A program made the position numbers and the translations under genes. From NCBI RefSeq assembly GCF_001997345.1, contig NZ_CP019606.1, positions 1,116,001-1,180,000 of the forward strand: DNA of 64,000 nt, written 5' to 3'. Within the stretch, counting starts at the first letter, position 1; each line of letters starts with the position of its first letter. This DNA is from Tessaracoccus aquimaris. GTDB lineage: Bacteria; Actinomycetota; Actinomycetes; Propionibacteriales; Propionibacteriaceae. Positions 1 to 7,710 of this stretch are shown here, in pieces. Below the pieces are notes generated by a model. That model ran no database searches, was not told the DNA's origin, and was given only the letters and a program-made list of their open reading frames with translations.

Positions 1-122
1 TCAACGGCACCTACGTCAACCGCACGCTGCTCGACGGCCGGACGGTGCTGCGGGAGGGCGACGAGATTCAGATCGGCAAGTACCGCGCCACCATCTCGCT
101 GAGCGAGCCCGGAACGAACTGA
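1..122 (+). CDS. FHA-domain protein, C-terminal end (GarA/OdhI-like)
   Basis: Only the last 39 codons are in the window. They read NGTYVNRTLL early and EGDEIQIGKYR near the end, which is the last part of a forkhead-associated fold (N-G-T/S-x-V-N motif, then G-D-x-I-x-I-G). In actinobacteria the gene directly before a MerR/FtsR-like gene and a bifunctional nuclease is GarA/OdhI, a small phospho-dependent regulator of 2-oxoglutarate metabolism. The stop TGA overlaps the ATG of the next gene, implying translational coupling. The fold is clear; the GarA identity rests on synteny because the N-terminal phosphothreonine motif is outside the window. Confidence 0.8.
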   Translation, partial: NGTYVNRTLLDGRTVLREGDEIQIGKYRATISLSEPGTN

Positions 123-799
123 TGCCGGGCGCGGCGCGCACCATCGGCCGCGTACTGGAGATGATCCGCCCAGAGTTTCCCGACATCTCCGTATCAAAGC
201 TGAGGTATCTCGAGACCGAAGGGCTCATCGCCCCCGATCGGCAGCAGCCGTCCGGCTACCGCCGGTTCAGCCAGGAGGACGTCGACCGACTGCTGTACGT
301 GCTGCGTGCGCAACGCGACCGCTACCTGCCTCTGAAGGTCATCCGCGAGGAACTCGAGGCCCTCGACCGCGGCGAACAGCTCCCCGCGCACACCCCCACC
401 GAAGAGGAACCTGCCCCGGAGCCCCGCCAGGCGCCGAGGGGGCACGGCGGCGGACAGTCCCTGATGACCCGCCGTCAGGTCCTCGACGATTCGGGGCTGG
501 GGGAGGCCGCGCTGATCCAACTCGAGCGGCTGCGCATCATCCAGCCGCGTCGAGGCTCCCAGTTGTACGGCCAGGAGGCCGTTGCGATCGCCGCCGCCGC
601 GCGCCGGCTCGCCAGTTACGGCGTCGACCTTCGGCAGATGCGCGTGCTGCAGCAGGCCGCCACCATGGAGGCCGCCCTGGTCGAACAGGCGCTCGAACAG
701 TACCGGCGCCGCACCGGCCCGCCGCCCGAGGTCGTGGCGGACCTGTACCGCGTCGTCATGCAGGCGCACGCCGGGCTGCTGCACGGCCAGATCCACTGA
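122..799 (+). CDS. ftsR: MerR-family regulator, FtsR-like (Rv1828 type)
   Basis: A 225-residue protein with an N-terminal MerR winged helix: ISVSKLRYLETEGLI followed by the wing R-x-x-S-G-Y-R-R-F. After an acidic, proline-rich linker (about residues 85-115) a second helix-turn-helix-like segment follows (LDDSGLGEAALIQLERLRII). This two-part design is that of the mycobacterial Rv1828 and corynebacterial FtsR proteins, which sit next to garA/odhI and are linked to control of cell-division genes. No metal-binding cysteines are seen, so it is not a metal sensor. The start overlaps the preceding stop. Family is sure; the target genes here are inferred from relatives. Confidence 0.8.
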   Translation: MPGAARTIGRVLEMIRPEFPDISVSKLRYLETEGLIAPDRQQPSGYRRFSQEDVDRLLYVLRAQRDRYLPLKVIREELEALDRGEQLPAHTPTEEEPAPEPRQAPRGHGGGQSLMTRRQVLDDSGLGEAALIQLERLRIIQPRRGSQLYGQEAVAIAAAARRLASYGVDLRQMRVLQQAATMEAALVEQALEQYRRRTGPPPEVVADLYRVVMQAHAGLLHGQIH

Positions 800-814
800 G
801 CTAAGTTTGGATTC

Positions 815-1285
815 ATGATCGGACTCGACGTCATCGGCATCAGGCTGCTGACCCCTGAGGACCCACCCGTGCTGCTGCTGCGCGAGCAGGACGGAACCCG
901 CTGCCTGCCCATCTGGATCGGCAACCAGGAGGCGGCCGCGATCGCCGCCGCGCTGGAGGACGAGGTGCCGGAGCGCCCGATGACGCACGACCTGCTGGCC
1001 GCCGTGCTGACCCTTGTCGAGCCCGACATGGGCCTCGTGCTCATCTCCGGGATGGACGAGGGCGTCTACGAGGCCGAACTGCACGCCGGAGGCAACATCA
1101 TCGACGCCCGGCCCAGCGACTGCGTGGCCGTGGCCCTGCGTCTCGGGTGGCCGATCCAGTGCCCCAAGGAACTGATGGATCAAGTCGGGGTTGAGGTTGA
1201 GGCGGCGTCGACCGACGAGGTTGAGGCTTTCAGGGCGTTCCTCGACAGCGTGAACGCGGACGACTTCGAGGATGATAACCCGTAG
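815..1285 (+). CDS. bifunctional nuclease family protein (BFN/DUF151)
   Basis: A 156-residue protein with BFN-domain hallmarks: LRLTPEDPPV-type N-terminus, LPIWIGNQEAAAIA, RPMTHDLLAAVL and IDARPSDCVAVALR. Relatives (Rv1829 and plant BBD proteins) have DNase/RNase activity in vitro, but the cellular role in actinobacteria is not settled. The C-terminal 35 residues form an acidic tail (EVEAASTDEVEAF onwards) typical of this actinobacterial branch. A TAAGTT hexamer at 802-807 lies 7 nt before the ATG with no Shine-Dalgarno, so a leaderless transcript is likely. Confidence 0.85.
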   Translation: MIGLDVIGIRLLTPEDPPVLLLREQDGTRCLPIWIGNQEAAAIAAALEDEVPERPMTHDLLAAVLTLVEPDMGLVLISGMDEGVYEAELHAGGNIIDARPSDCVAVALRLGWPIQCPKELMDQVGVEVEAASTDEVEAFRAFLDSVNADDFEDDNP

Positions 1286-1450
1286 TCAACCGCGAATGGC
1301 CGTCGGGAGTTCGGGTACCCAACGCCCCATCGGGTGAAATGGCGGCCCGCGTTTCGGGTTTGGCTTGGGCGTGTCGTTGACCCTGAAGCACGCCGGAGGT
1401 TAGCGTCAGGGGGTCGGCTTCCCCGGCGAGTAGAGATGAAGTGAGGCACA

Positions 1451-2023
1451 GTGTCCGAAAAGCCAGCGCTGCAAGAGGTGCTCTTTGACGGTGACTTCGC
1501 GCCCGTGCCCAGCGACACCGGCTACCGCGGCCCCATCGCGCACCGCGTCGCGGGCATCACCTACCGCCAACTCGACTACTGGGCCCGCACGGGGCTCGTG
1601 GTTCCGTCGATCCGCAACGCCGAGGGATCCGGAACCCAACGCCTCTACTCCTTCCGCGACATCCTGCTGCTGCGGGTCGTGAAGCGCTTCCTCGACGTCG
1701 GCATCTCGCTGCAGCAGATCCGCGTCGCCATCGACCACCTCAACGCCCGCGGCGTCGACGACCTCACCGAGCTGACGCTGGTCAGCGACGGTTTCAGCGT
1801 CTATGAGGTCACCTCCGCGAACGAACTGTTCGACCTGACCCGCGGCGGCCAGGGCATGTTCATGATCTCCGTCAGCAGCGTCTGGCGCGAGCTTGAGGGC
1901 ACGCTGTCTTCGCTGCCGGGGAGCGCACCGCCGTCGAGGAGCCCCATCCTGGCGACGAGCTCGCCGCGCGTCGCCGCGCCCGCGCCGTCTGACACATCTC
2001 TCCCGGTAGGGTCGGGGTCGTGA
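1451..2023 (+). CDS. MerR-family transcriptional regulator (Rv1830 type)
   Basis: 190 residues from a GTG start. The MerR helix-turn-helix is at about residues 35-75 (AGITYRQLDYWARTGLV, then QRLYSFRDILLLRVVKRFLD), followed by the dimerisation helix ISLQQIRVAIDHL. The C-terminal third is divergent and ends in a Ser/Pro-rich tail. Its place after FHA, FtsR-like and nuclease genes matches the Rv1827-Rv1830 order, where the last gene is this regulator. The long N-terminal extension before the HTH (DTGYRGPIAHRVAG) is normal for the group. The 165 bp before it (1286-1450) hold no gene. Confidence 0.8.
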   Translation: MSEKPALQEVLFDGDFAPVPSDTGYRGPIAHRVAGITYRQLDYWARTGLVVPSIRNAEGSGTQRLYSFRDILLLRVVKRFLDVGISLQQIRVAIDHLNARGVDDLTELTLVSDGFSVYEVTSANELFDLTRGGQGMFMISVSSVWRELEGTLSSLPGSAPPSRSPILATSSPRVAAPAPSDTSLPVGSGS

Positions 2024-3219
2024 AGGACTGGATCGACCGGGTGATGAACAAGCCAGCCGTCGCGCACGCGCTGGCGGCCAACGACCGCTACAACTCGCGC
2101 CTCGGCCCGCAGTTCGCGGCGGGCATCACCTACTTCTCGGTGCTTTCCATGGTGCCGATCCTGATGTTCTCGTTCGCGGCCCTCGGCATGACCCTGACGG
2201 TGATCCGCCCCGAACTGATGGACGTCGTGCTCGACTACATCGAGAAGGGCCTCACCGACGCGAAGATGTCGAAGGAGATCAAGGACGCCGTCGTCGGCCT
2301 GTTCCAAGGCTGGGCCTCTGTCGGCGTCGTCGCCCTGTTGACGGCGGCCTACTCCGGCTCCAACTGGGTCGGCAACCTCAAGCGGGCGATCCGCGTGATG
2401 TGGTCAAAGGACTTCGAGGACGCCGCGGAGAAGAAGAACTTCTTCGTCGAGTTGGGCCTCAACCTGCTGACCTTCGTGGGGCTGCTGGTGTGCATCGTCT
2501 TCAGCGTCGGCGTCGCGACGATCGGCAGCACCTTCTCCCGCACCGTGCTCGACTGGCTCGGCTGGTCGGAGGTGCCAGGCATCGGCTTCCTGTTCGCGCT
2601 GCTCGCCATCGGGTTGTCGTTCGTGGCGAGCTGGATCCTGATGGCCTTCCTGTTCATCGTGATGCCGAACCAGCCAGCGCGGCCCCGGCCGTGGCTGGTG
2701 GGGACGCTGATCGGCGCGGTCGCGCTGACGGCGATCCAGCAGTTGGCGGGCCGGCTGGTCGGGCTGCTGTCTGGAAACCGGGCGGCAGGGATCTTCGGCT
2801 CGGCCATCGTGTTGATGCTGCTGTTCAACATCATCGCGACCATCATCCTGATGGCGGCGGCATGGGTCGGCTCCTCGGACGAGTGGCGCGAGGAGCGGGC
2901 GAAGCGGATCGCTGAGAAGCAGGAGCGGCTGGACGCCGAGGCGAAGAAGGCCGCGGGGGAGGTCGAGCCGCCGGTAGTGGTGGCGCCGAAGCCTCAGCCG
3001 GTCGTGCCTGGCCGGTGGGCCGCGACGAAGTCGCTCGACGACCTGCGGGGCGCCGACCAGACGCTGCCGGAACCCGAGGGGGAGTTCGTGCGCCAGAAGG
3101 TCGCGGCCCGAGGGATGCGGATCAACCTGGGCCTCGGCTACGGCGTCGGAGCGGCAACCGGCCTCGGCGTCGGCGCGCTGATCGTCGCGATCGCCAAGAA
3201 GATCTTCACCCGCCGCTGA
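2020..3219 (+). CDS. YihY/BrkB family inner-membrane protein
   Basis: 399 residues from GTG. The YihY/BrkB core runs from about residue 20 to 285: FAAGITYFSVLSMVPILM, a second hydrophobic stretch near GWASVGVVALLTAAYSGSNW, and four to five further membrane segments ending with VLMLLFNIIATIILMAAAWVG. After that comes a charged cytosolic helix (EEREAKRIAEKQERLDAEAKK-like), a Pro/Val linker and one last hydrophobic glycine-rich segment. Function is unknown; older names such as ribonuclease BN are wrong for this family. The start overlaps the preceding stop and a TAGGGT hexamer at 2007-2012 lies 7 nt upstream, so it may also have its own leaderless promoter. Confidence 0.8.
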   Translation: MKDWIDRVMNKPAVAHALAANDRYNSRLGPQFAAGITYFSVLSMVPILMFSFAALGMTLTVIRPELMDVVLDYIEKGLTDAKMSKEIKDAVVGLFQGWASVGVVALLTAAYSGSNWVGNLKRAIRVMWSKDFEDAAEKKNFFVELGLNLLTFVGLLVCIVFSVGVATIGSTFSRTVLDWLGWSEVPGIGFLFALLAIGLSFVASWILMAFLFIVMPNQPARPRPWLVGTLIGAVALTAIQQLAGRLVGLLSGNRAAGIFGSAIVLMLLFNIIATIILMAAAWVGSSDEWREERAKRIAEKQERLDAEAKKAAGEVEPPVVVAPKPQPVVPGRWAATKSLDDLRGADQTLPEPEGEFVRQKVAARGMRINLGLGYGVGAATGLGVGALIVAIAKKIFTRR

Positions 3220-3912
3220 TCGAGCCAGCCGCGGCGACGTAGTCGCCCGCTGCTGCGTCGAAATCCTCGTGAGATGGGGCAGGAAGCTGCTGATTGAGCC
3301 AGCCGCGGCGATGTAGTCGCCCGCTGCTGCGTCGAAATCCTCGTGAGATGGGGCAAGGGACTGCGTTCGGGTGCCGGAGGTTTCGACGCGACGCGCGGGG
3401 CTTCGCCCCGACGGTCGGCTCAACCAGCGGGCCAGCCGCGGCGACGGCCCGGTTGATTGGGACCAGCCGCGGCGACGGATCCGTTGATTGAGCCAGCCGC
3501 GGCGACGCAGTCGCCCGCTGCTGCGTCGAAATCCTCGTGGGGTGGGGCAGGGACTGCGTTCGGGTGCGGGAGGTTTCGACGCGACGCGCGAGGGGCTTCG
3601 CCCCGACGGTCGGCTCAACCAGCGGGCCAGCCGCGGCGACGGACCCGTTGATTGAGCGAGCCGCGGCGACGCAGTCGCCCGCCGCTGCGTCGAAATCTTC
3701 GTGGGGTGGGGCAGGGACTGCGTTCGGGTGCGGGAGGTTTCGACGCGACGCGCGCGGGGCTTCGCCCCGACGGTCGGCTCAACCAGCGGGGCAGGGACTG
3801 CGTTCGGGTGCGGGAGGTTTCGACGCGACGCGCGCGGGGCTACGCCCCGACGGTCGGCTCAACCAGCGGGGCCCGGCCGTCGGCTCAACCAGCGTCGCCT
3901 CGGCTCAACCAG
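3218..3912. repeat. array of REP-like repeats, non-coding
   Basis: Four to five imperfect copies of a unit of about 145-190 bp fill this gap. Each begins with TGATTGAGCCAGCCGCGGCG, continues with CGCCCGCTGCTGCGTCGAAAT, has a G-rich part ending in GGTTTCGACGCGACGCGCG, a small hairpin GGGGCTTCGCCCC, and ends GGTCGGCTCAACCAGCGGG. Units start near 3218, 3291, 3483 and 3649, with a partial copy from 3792 and two lone CTCAACCAGCG tails near 3880-3912. The opposite ends (TTGAGCC and GGCTCAA) form an inverted pair. Long reading frames here follow the repeat and carry no conserved protein. Confidence 0.85.
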
Positions 3913-3923
3913 CGCGAACGCAG

Positions 3924-3960
3924 CGACGCCGGCCGCCCCCCTACGGGGCGACCGGCGTCG
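3924..3960 (-). terminator. strong hairpin after the phosphofructokinase gene
   Basis: CGACGCCGG pairs with CCGGCGTCG around an inner CGCCCC/GGGGCG stem, giving about 15 paired bases ten nucleotides past the stop codon on the minus strand. There is no U-run, which is common for actinobacterial terminators. Confidence 0.6.
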
Positions 3961-3970
3961 GTTGCTCAGG

Positions 3971-5191
3971 TCAGTGAGCGGCGATCCTGTTCGGGAACTC
4001 CTGGCCGATGGAGGCCAGCAGGTCCTTGTACCACTGCTGATCGATGTCGAACGGCTTGCCGCCCTTGATCCGGTCGAAAGCGATGGCCGTGAGCACGTCG
4101 CCGTTCTCCTCGTCCTGGCCGATCACGCCGGGCTCGCCGCGCAGGGCCGAGTCGACCGCGAGGTCGGTGCACTGCTTGATGAGCGCCAGGTCGGCGTCGT
4201 TGGCCGCGGCGGAGCGGGCGAAGTAGCCCGACTTCTGGATCAGCACCTTCTCGGCGTTGAGCTTCTCGGCGAACTTCGAGCCGAACCACTTGCCGGGGTT
4301 GATCTGGTCGATGCGGACGTGGCCGAACGGATCGCGGGGGACCTCTTCGCCCGCGGCCTCCATCTCAGCGACGATCGCGTCGAGGCCTGCGCCCTCGGAC
4401 AGGAAGATCGTCACGTTGCCGACCTCGTCCATGATCGCGTTGAGGCGCTCCGACTCCTTGGCGAGGTTGATCTCGCCCTCGGGCACGTAGACGCCGTGGA
4501 TGTCCCACGCGGCCTTGGAGAGGCCGATCTCGGGCAGCCACTGCTGACCCTCGACCCACTCGCGGTACTTCTGGGCCGTGGCTGCGGTTAGCCAACCGCA
4601 GTGGCGACCCATGACCTCGTGCACGATCAGCATCCGGGAGCCGGAGTTGTGCTCTGCCACGACGTTCTCGGCGAAGATCGCGCCCTGCTCGGCGGCGGTC
4701 CAGGCGCCCAGCGACTGACGGATCGGGATCACGTCGTTGTCGATCGTCTTCGGCAGCCCCACCACGGTCAGGCCGTAGTCGTGCTCGGCCAGGTAGGCGG
4801 CGAGGTCGGCGGCGGTGGTGTTGGTGTCGTCGCCACCGATGGTGTGTAGAACGTCGACGCCGTCGGCGACGAGGCGGTCCGCGGCGACCTTGAGCGGGTT
4901 GTCACCCTCGGCGACCAGGCCCCGCTTGACGAGGTCCTTGGCGTTGGTGAGCTTGACGCGCGAGTTGCCGATGGGCGAGCCACCGAACTTGTCGAGCAGG
5001 CCGGCGTTGGCGCGGACGGTGTCGTCGACGACGAGGAAGTCGCCCTTCAGCAGGCCCTGGTACCCGTGGCGGTAGGCAATGATCTCTACTTCCGGAGCGA
5101 CCTGGGTGTAGCGCTCGATGAGCCCACCGATCGCGGCGGAAAGGCAGGGGGCGAAGCCGCCGGCCGTGAGGATGGCTACCTTCTTGACCAT
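3971..5191 (-). CDS. pfp: pyrophosphate-dependent 6-phosphofructokinase
   Basis: 406 residues. It phosphorylates fructose 6-phosphate, probably using pyrophosphate. The N-terminal loop is AILTAGGFAPCLSAA. The phosphoryl-donor motif is IGGDDTNTTAADLA; in this superfamily the second Asp (GGDD rather than GGDG) marks PPi use. The catalytic motif PKTIDNDV is intact, followed by SAEQG-like and MGRHCGWL substrate segments. Reversible PPi-PFK is characteristic of propionibacteria. The chosen ATG has AAAGGA 6 nt upstream; the frame stays open further upstream, but that extension is Arg/Pro-rich without conservation and contains the promoter region. PPi specificity is inferred from sequence, not shown. 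Confidence 0.92.
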   Translation of the reverse strand: MVKKVAILTAGGFAPCLSAAIGGLIERYTQVAPEVEIIAYRHGYQGLLKGDFLVVDDTVRANAGLLDKFGGSPIGNSRVKLTNAKDLVKRGLVAEGDNPLKVAADRLVADGVDVLHTIGGDDTNTTAADLAAYLAEHDYGLTVVGLPKTIDNDVIPIRQSLGAWTAAEQGAIFAENVVAEHNSGSRMLIVHEVMGRHCGWLTAATAQKYREWVEGQQWLPEIGLSKAAWDIHGVYVPEGEINLAKESERLNAIMDEVGNVTIFLSEGAGLDAIVAEMEAAGEEVPRDPFGHVRIDQINPGKWFGSKFAEKLNAEKVLIQKSGYFARSAAANDADLALIKQCTDLAVDSALRGEPGVIGQDEENGDVLTAIAFDRIKGGKPFDIDQQWYKDLLASIGQEFPNRIAAH

Positions 5192-5345
5192 GAGTGTCCT
5201 TTCATGAATTCTCCGACGCGGGACGCGCGTCGGCCCCAGCCTATTGCACCGCGCCGCCCTGGGCCCATGGGGGGCCGAGGCAGTGGCTGTCCACAGACCT
5301 GACCAAATCGCTCCGGCGAGGCCGTTTGGTTGCGAAGATGGCGCG

Positions 5346-5704
5346 ATGGGGCGGCAACGGGGGATGAGCGGATCGGTGCAGGCGGTGATCCTGCTGCCCG
5401 CGGCGCTCGGGATCTTCCTGCTGCTTGTCCAGTGGTCGATGCTCGCCTGGGCCGACGCCGTCGCGCTCGCAGCAGCAGAACACGGGGCGGCCGTCACCGC
5501 GGTCCATGGTGGCACCGAGTCGGACGGCAGGCTAGCGGCGCAGGAGGCCGCTGGGGAGGGGCGCTGTCCGACGTGTGGGTCTCGGTCGAGCGCCGGGCGG
5601 GCGGTTCGACGGTGACGGTGTCCGGCACCAGCAACGCGGTTCTATGGCCCGGACGGATCAGCAGGACCGTCGTGGTTCCCAACGAGAGGCTGACGGGATC
5701 GTGA
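5346..5704 (+). pseudogene. TadE-like pilus assembly protein, broken by a 1-base frameshift
   Basis: The first frame gives MGRQRGMSGSVQAVILLPAA and the hydrophobic N-terminal segment typical of TadE/TadF minor pseudopilins. Around 5558-5561 the coding frame jumps: after AAQEAAGEG the sensible continuation ALSDVWVSVERRAGG ... NERLTGS is found in the next frame and ends at 5704. Adding one G to the GGGG run at 5558-5561 restores a single protein of about 120 residues. The loss could be a sequencing error or a real mutation. It overlaps the next TadE-like gene by 4 nt (GTGA), so both are one operon. Confidence 0.75.
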
Positions 5705-6144
5705 CACGGCGGCCGAGGCGAACCAGGCGCGACCAACGCGGCCTCGCGATCTCCGTCGAGGCCGCCGTCGTGCTGCCCGCCATCGTGTTGTTCATCGGCC
5801 TGCTGATCAGCCTCGCCCGGCTCGCCCTGGCCGACCAGCACATCGGCGCGGCCGCCGCGGCAGGTGCACGCGCCGCCTCCCTGGAGCGCTCGAGCACGCG
5901 GGCGCGGGCGGCCGCCTCAGACGCGGTCGACGCGGCCATGCAGCGCCGCGGCCTGGCATGCGACGCCACCACCGTCGAAATCGACGCCGCGCAGGCGTCG
6001 CGGCCCGTCGGGCAGTACGGGGTCGTGTCGGTTCGGCTCACCTGCGCCGTTCGGCTCTCGGACGTGACGCTGCCGTTCATCCCTGGCAGCCTCGACGTCA
6101 CCGCTGAGCGAACCTCGCCCGTGGACCCGCTGCGGGGCAAGTAG
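5701..6144 (+). CDS. TadE-like pseudopilin
   Basis: 147 residues from a GTG that overlaps the previous stop. Residues 10-45 carry the TadE signature: RGLAISVEAAVVLPAIVLF, that is a basic start, a Glu in the pseudopilin-like helix and a membrane segment. The rest is predicted outside the membrane and has Ala-rich helices and two cysteines (GLACDAT, RLTCAV) that could form a disulfide. It sits 48 kb from the main tad locus together with one other TadE-like gene, without pilin or ATPase, so it is an orphan pair; a contribution to the same pilus is inference. Confidence 0.7.
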   Translation: MTRRPRRTRRDQRGLAISVEAAVVLPAIVLFIGLLISLARLALADQHIGAAAAAGARAASLERSSTRARAAASDAVDAAMQRRGLACDATTVEIDAAQASRPVGQYGVVSVRLTCAVRLSDVTLPFIPGSLDVTAERTSPVDPLRGK

Positions 6145-6155
6145 GGTGGGGTTTC

Positions 6156-7043
6156 ATGACCACACCACAGCGCAGGCTCGGCCAGTTCACCGTCTCCGCG
6201 ATCGGCTACGGCGCCATGCCCGTGTCCATGAGCGACTCGCCGGTCCCCGAGCGCGAGCAGGGCATCGCGACGGTGCACGCGGCCCTCGACGCGGGCATCA
6301 CCCTGATCGACACGGCCGACATCTACGCGCCGTCCTGGGACGCCATGGGGCACAACGAGGCGCTTGTCGGCGAGGCGCTTGCGGGCTGGTCAGGCGACAG
6401 GGAGCCGATCGTGATCGCCACCAAGGCGGGCATCACACGCGGAGCGGGCGAGACCTGGGGCCGCAACGCCACGCTCGACTACCTCCGCGGCCGCGTCGAG
6501 GCCTCGCTGCGGAACCTCCGCGTCGACACCCTCGACCTGCTCTACCTGCACCGTCCCGACCGTTCCATCCTCTACTCGCAGGCGATCGAGAACCTCGCCG
6601 TGCTGAAGCAGGAGGGCCTCGTCGCGGAGATCGGCGTCTCCAACGCGAACGTCGAAGAAATCGAGATCGCCGTCGACGTGCTGGGGGAATCGGGCCTCGC
6701 CGCAGTGCAGAACGAGTTCTCGCCCAGGTTCAACCACACCTCCAAGGACGAACTGGAGTACTGCGGTAAGAACCGGGTCGCGTTCCTGCCCTGGTCGCCG
6801 CTCGGCGGCACCGGCGGCGGCGCGAAGCGGTTGGGGGAGAGGTTCCCGGCGATCCTGAGCGTCGCCGAGGCGCATGGCGTCAGCGTCCAGCAGGTCACCC
6901 TTGCCTGGGAGTTGGCGCTCGGAAGCCACGTCATCCCGATCCCCGGCGCGTCCAGGCCGGAGTCGATCACCGACTCGGCGCTGGCCATGTCGCTGGCGCT
7001 CTCCGACGACGAGGTCGCGGCCTTGTCGAGCGCGCTCCTGTAA
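6156..7043 (+). CDS. aldo/keto reductase
   Basis: 295 residues forming a full (alpha/beta)8 aldo/keto reductase. The catalytic tetrad is visible: Asp and Tyr in LIDTADIYAPS, Lys in VIATKAGITR and His in LLYLHRPDRS. The NADPH site is the C-terminal GSHVIPIPGASRPESI. It reduces carbonyl compounds with NADPH; the natural substrate cannot be told. TAGGGT at 6142-6147 is 8 nt before the ATG, suggesting a leaderless transcript. Confidence 0.88.
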   Translation: MTTPQRRLGQFTVSAIGYGAMPVSMSDSPVPEREQGIATVHAALDAGITLIDTADIYAPSWDAMGHNEALVGEALAGWSGDREPIVIATKAGITRGAGETWGRNATLDYLRGRVEASLRNLRVDTLDLLYLHRPDRSILYSQAIENLAVLKQEGLVAEIGVSNANVEEIEIAVDVLGESGLAAVQNEFSPRFNHTSKDELEYCGKNRVAFLPWSPLGGTGGGAKRLGERFPAILSVAEAHGVSVQQVTLAWELALGSHVIPIPGASRPESITDSALAMSLALSDDEVAALSSALL

Positions 7044-7073
7044 CTGGGGGCCGGGCTGGACTAGCCTTGAGCG

Positions 7074-7694
7074 ATGGCTCAATACTTCGATGTCCATCCC
7101 GTCAACCCGCAGCCCCGCGCCCTGAACCAGGTCGCCCGGATCCTGGAGGGCGGCGGACTGATCGCGTACCCGACCGACCTCGGCTTCGCGTTCGGCTGCA
7201 TGCTCGGCAACGGCGAGGCGCTGGAGAGGATCCGCAAGATCCGCCAGTTGAGCGACAAACACCACTTCACGCTCGTCGTCGACGAGTTCGCCAAGCTCGG
7301 CCAGTTCGTCGAGATGGACAACTGGATCTTCCGTGCAGTGAAGGCGGCCACGCCGGGGCCGTACACGTTCATCCTCAAGGCGACCCGCGAGGTGCCGAAG
7401 GTGATGCAGCACCCGAAGAAGCGCACGGTCGGCGTCCGGATTCCCGATCACCGCACGACGCTCGCGCTGTTGGAGACCATCGGTGCCCCGCTGATGTCGT
7501 CGACGCTGCTTTTGCCCGGCGTCGACGAGCCGCTCACCGACGGGTGGGCCATCAAGGAGGAACTCGACAACCAGATCGACGCGGTCCTCGACTCCGGGGA
7601 CGCGGGAACCGAGCTGACAACGGTCGTCGACCTGACCGGCGACGAGCCCGTCATCGAGCGGCTCGGCGCTGGCGACCCGACCCCGTTCGAGTAG
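7074..7694 (+). CDS. YciO-like protein of the Sua5/YrdC family
   Basis: 206 residues covering the YrdC fold: LIAYPTDLGFAFGCML near the N-terminus, IRKIRQLSDKHHFTL and TPGPYTFILKAT, with KRTVGVRIPDH later. The order and the ending GDPTPFE match E. coli YciO more closely than Sua5/TsaC (KxR...SxN set). Sua5/TsaC makes threonylcarbamoyl-AMP for tRNA t6A; YciO has the same fold but weak activity and an unclear role. A TAGCCT at 7062-7067 lies 6 nt upstream of the ATG (leaderless). Confidence 0.8.
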   Translation: MAQYFDVHPVNPQPRALNQVARILEGGGLIAYPTDLGFAFGCMLGNGEALERIRKIRQLSDKHHFTLVVDEFAKLGQFVEMDNWIFRAVKAATPGPYTFILKATREVPKVMQHPKKRTVGVRIPDHRTTLALLETIGAPLMSSTLLLPGVDEPLTDGWAIKEELDNQIDAVLDSGDAGTELTTVVDLTGDEPVIERLGAGDPTPFE

Positions 7695-7710
7695 GCCGCG
7701 GGCAGACGCG

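Noticed and set aside
194..1183. Long minus-strand reading frame opposite the MerR and nuclease genes
   Set aside because: Runs through three real genes on the other strand, His/Gly/Arg-rich composition and no domain; a GC-driven shadow.
3218..3912. CRISPR array
   Set aside because: Units are 145-190 bp, imperfect and without unique spacers of constant length; no cas genes.
3294..4591. Several plus-strand frames in the repeat array (Arg/Ser-rich peptides)
   Set aside because: They repeat with the DNA units, change with each indel and match no protein.
5192..5515. Upstream extension of the phosphofructokinase frame
   Set aside because: Conserved protein begins at the ATG at 5191 with a good ribosome-binding site; the extension would overlap the promoter and the divergent TadE-like gene.
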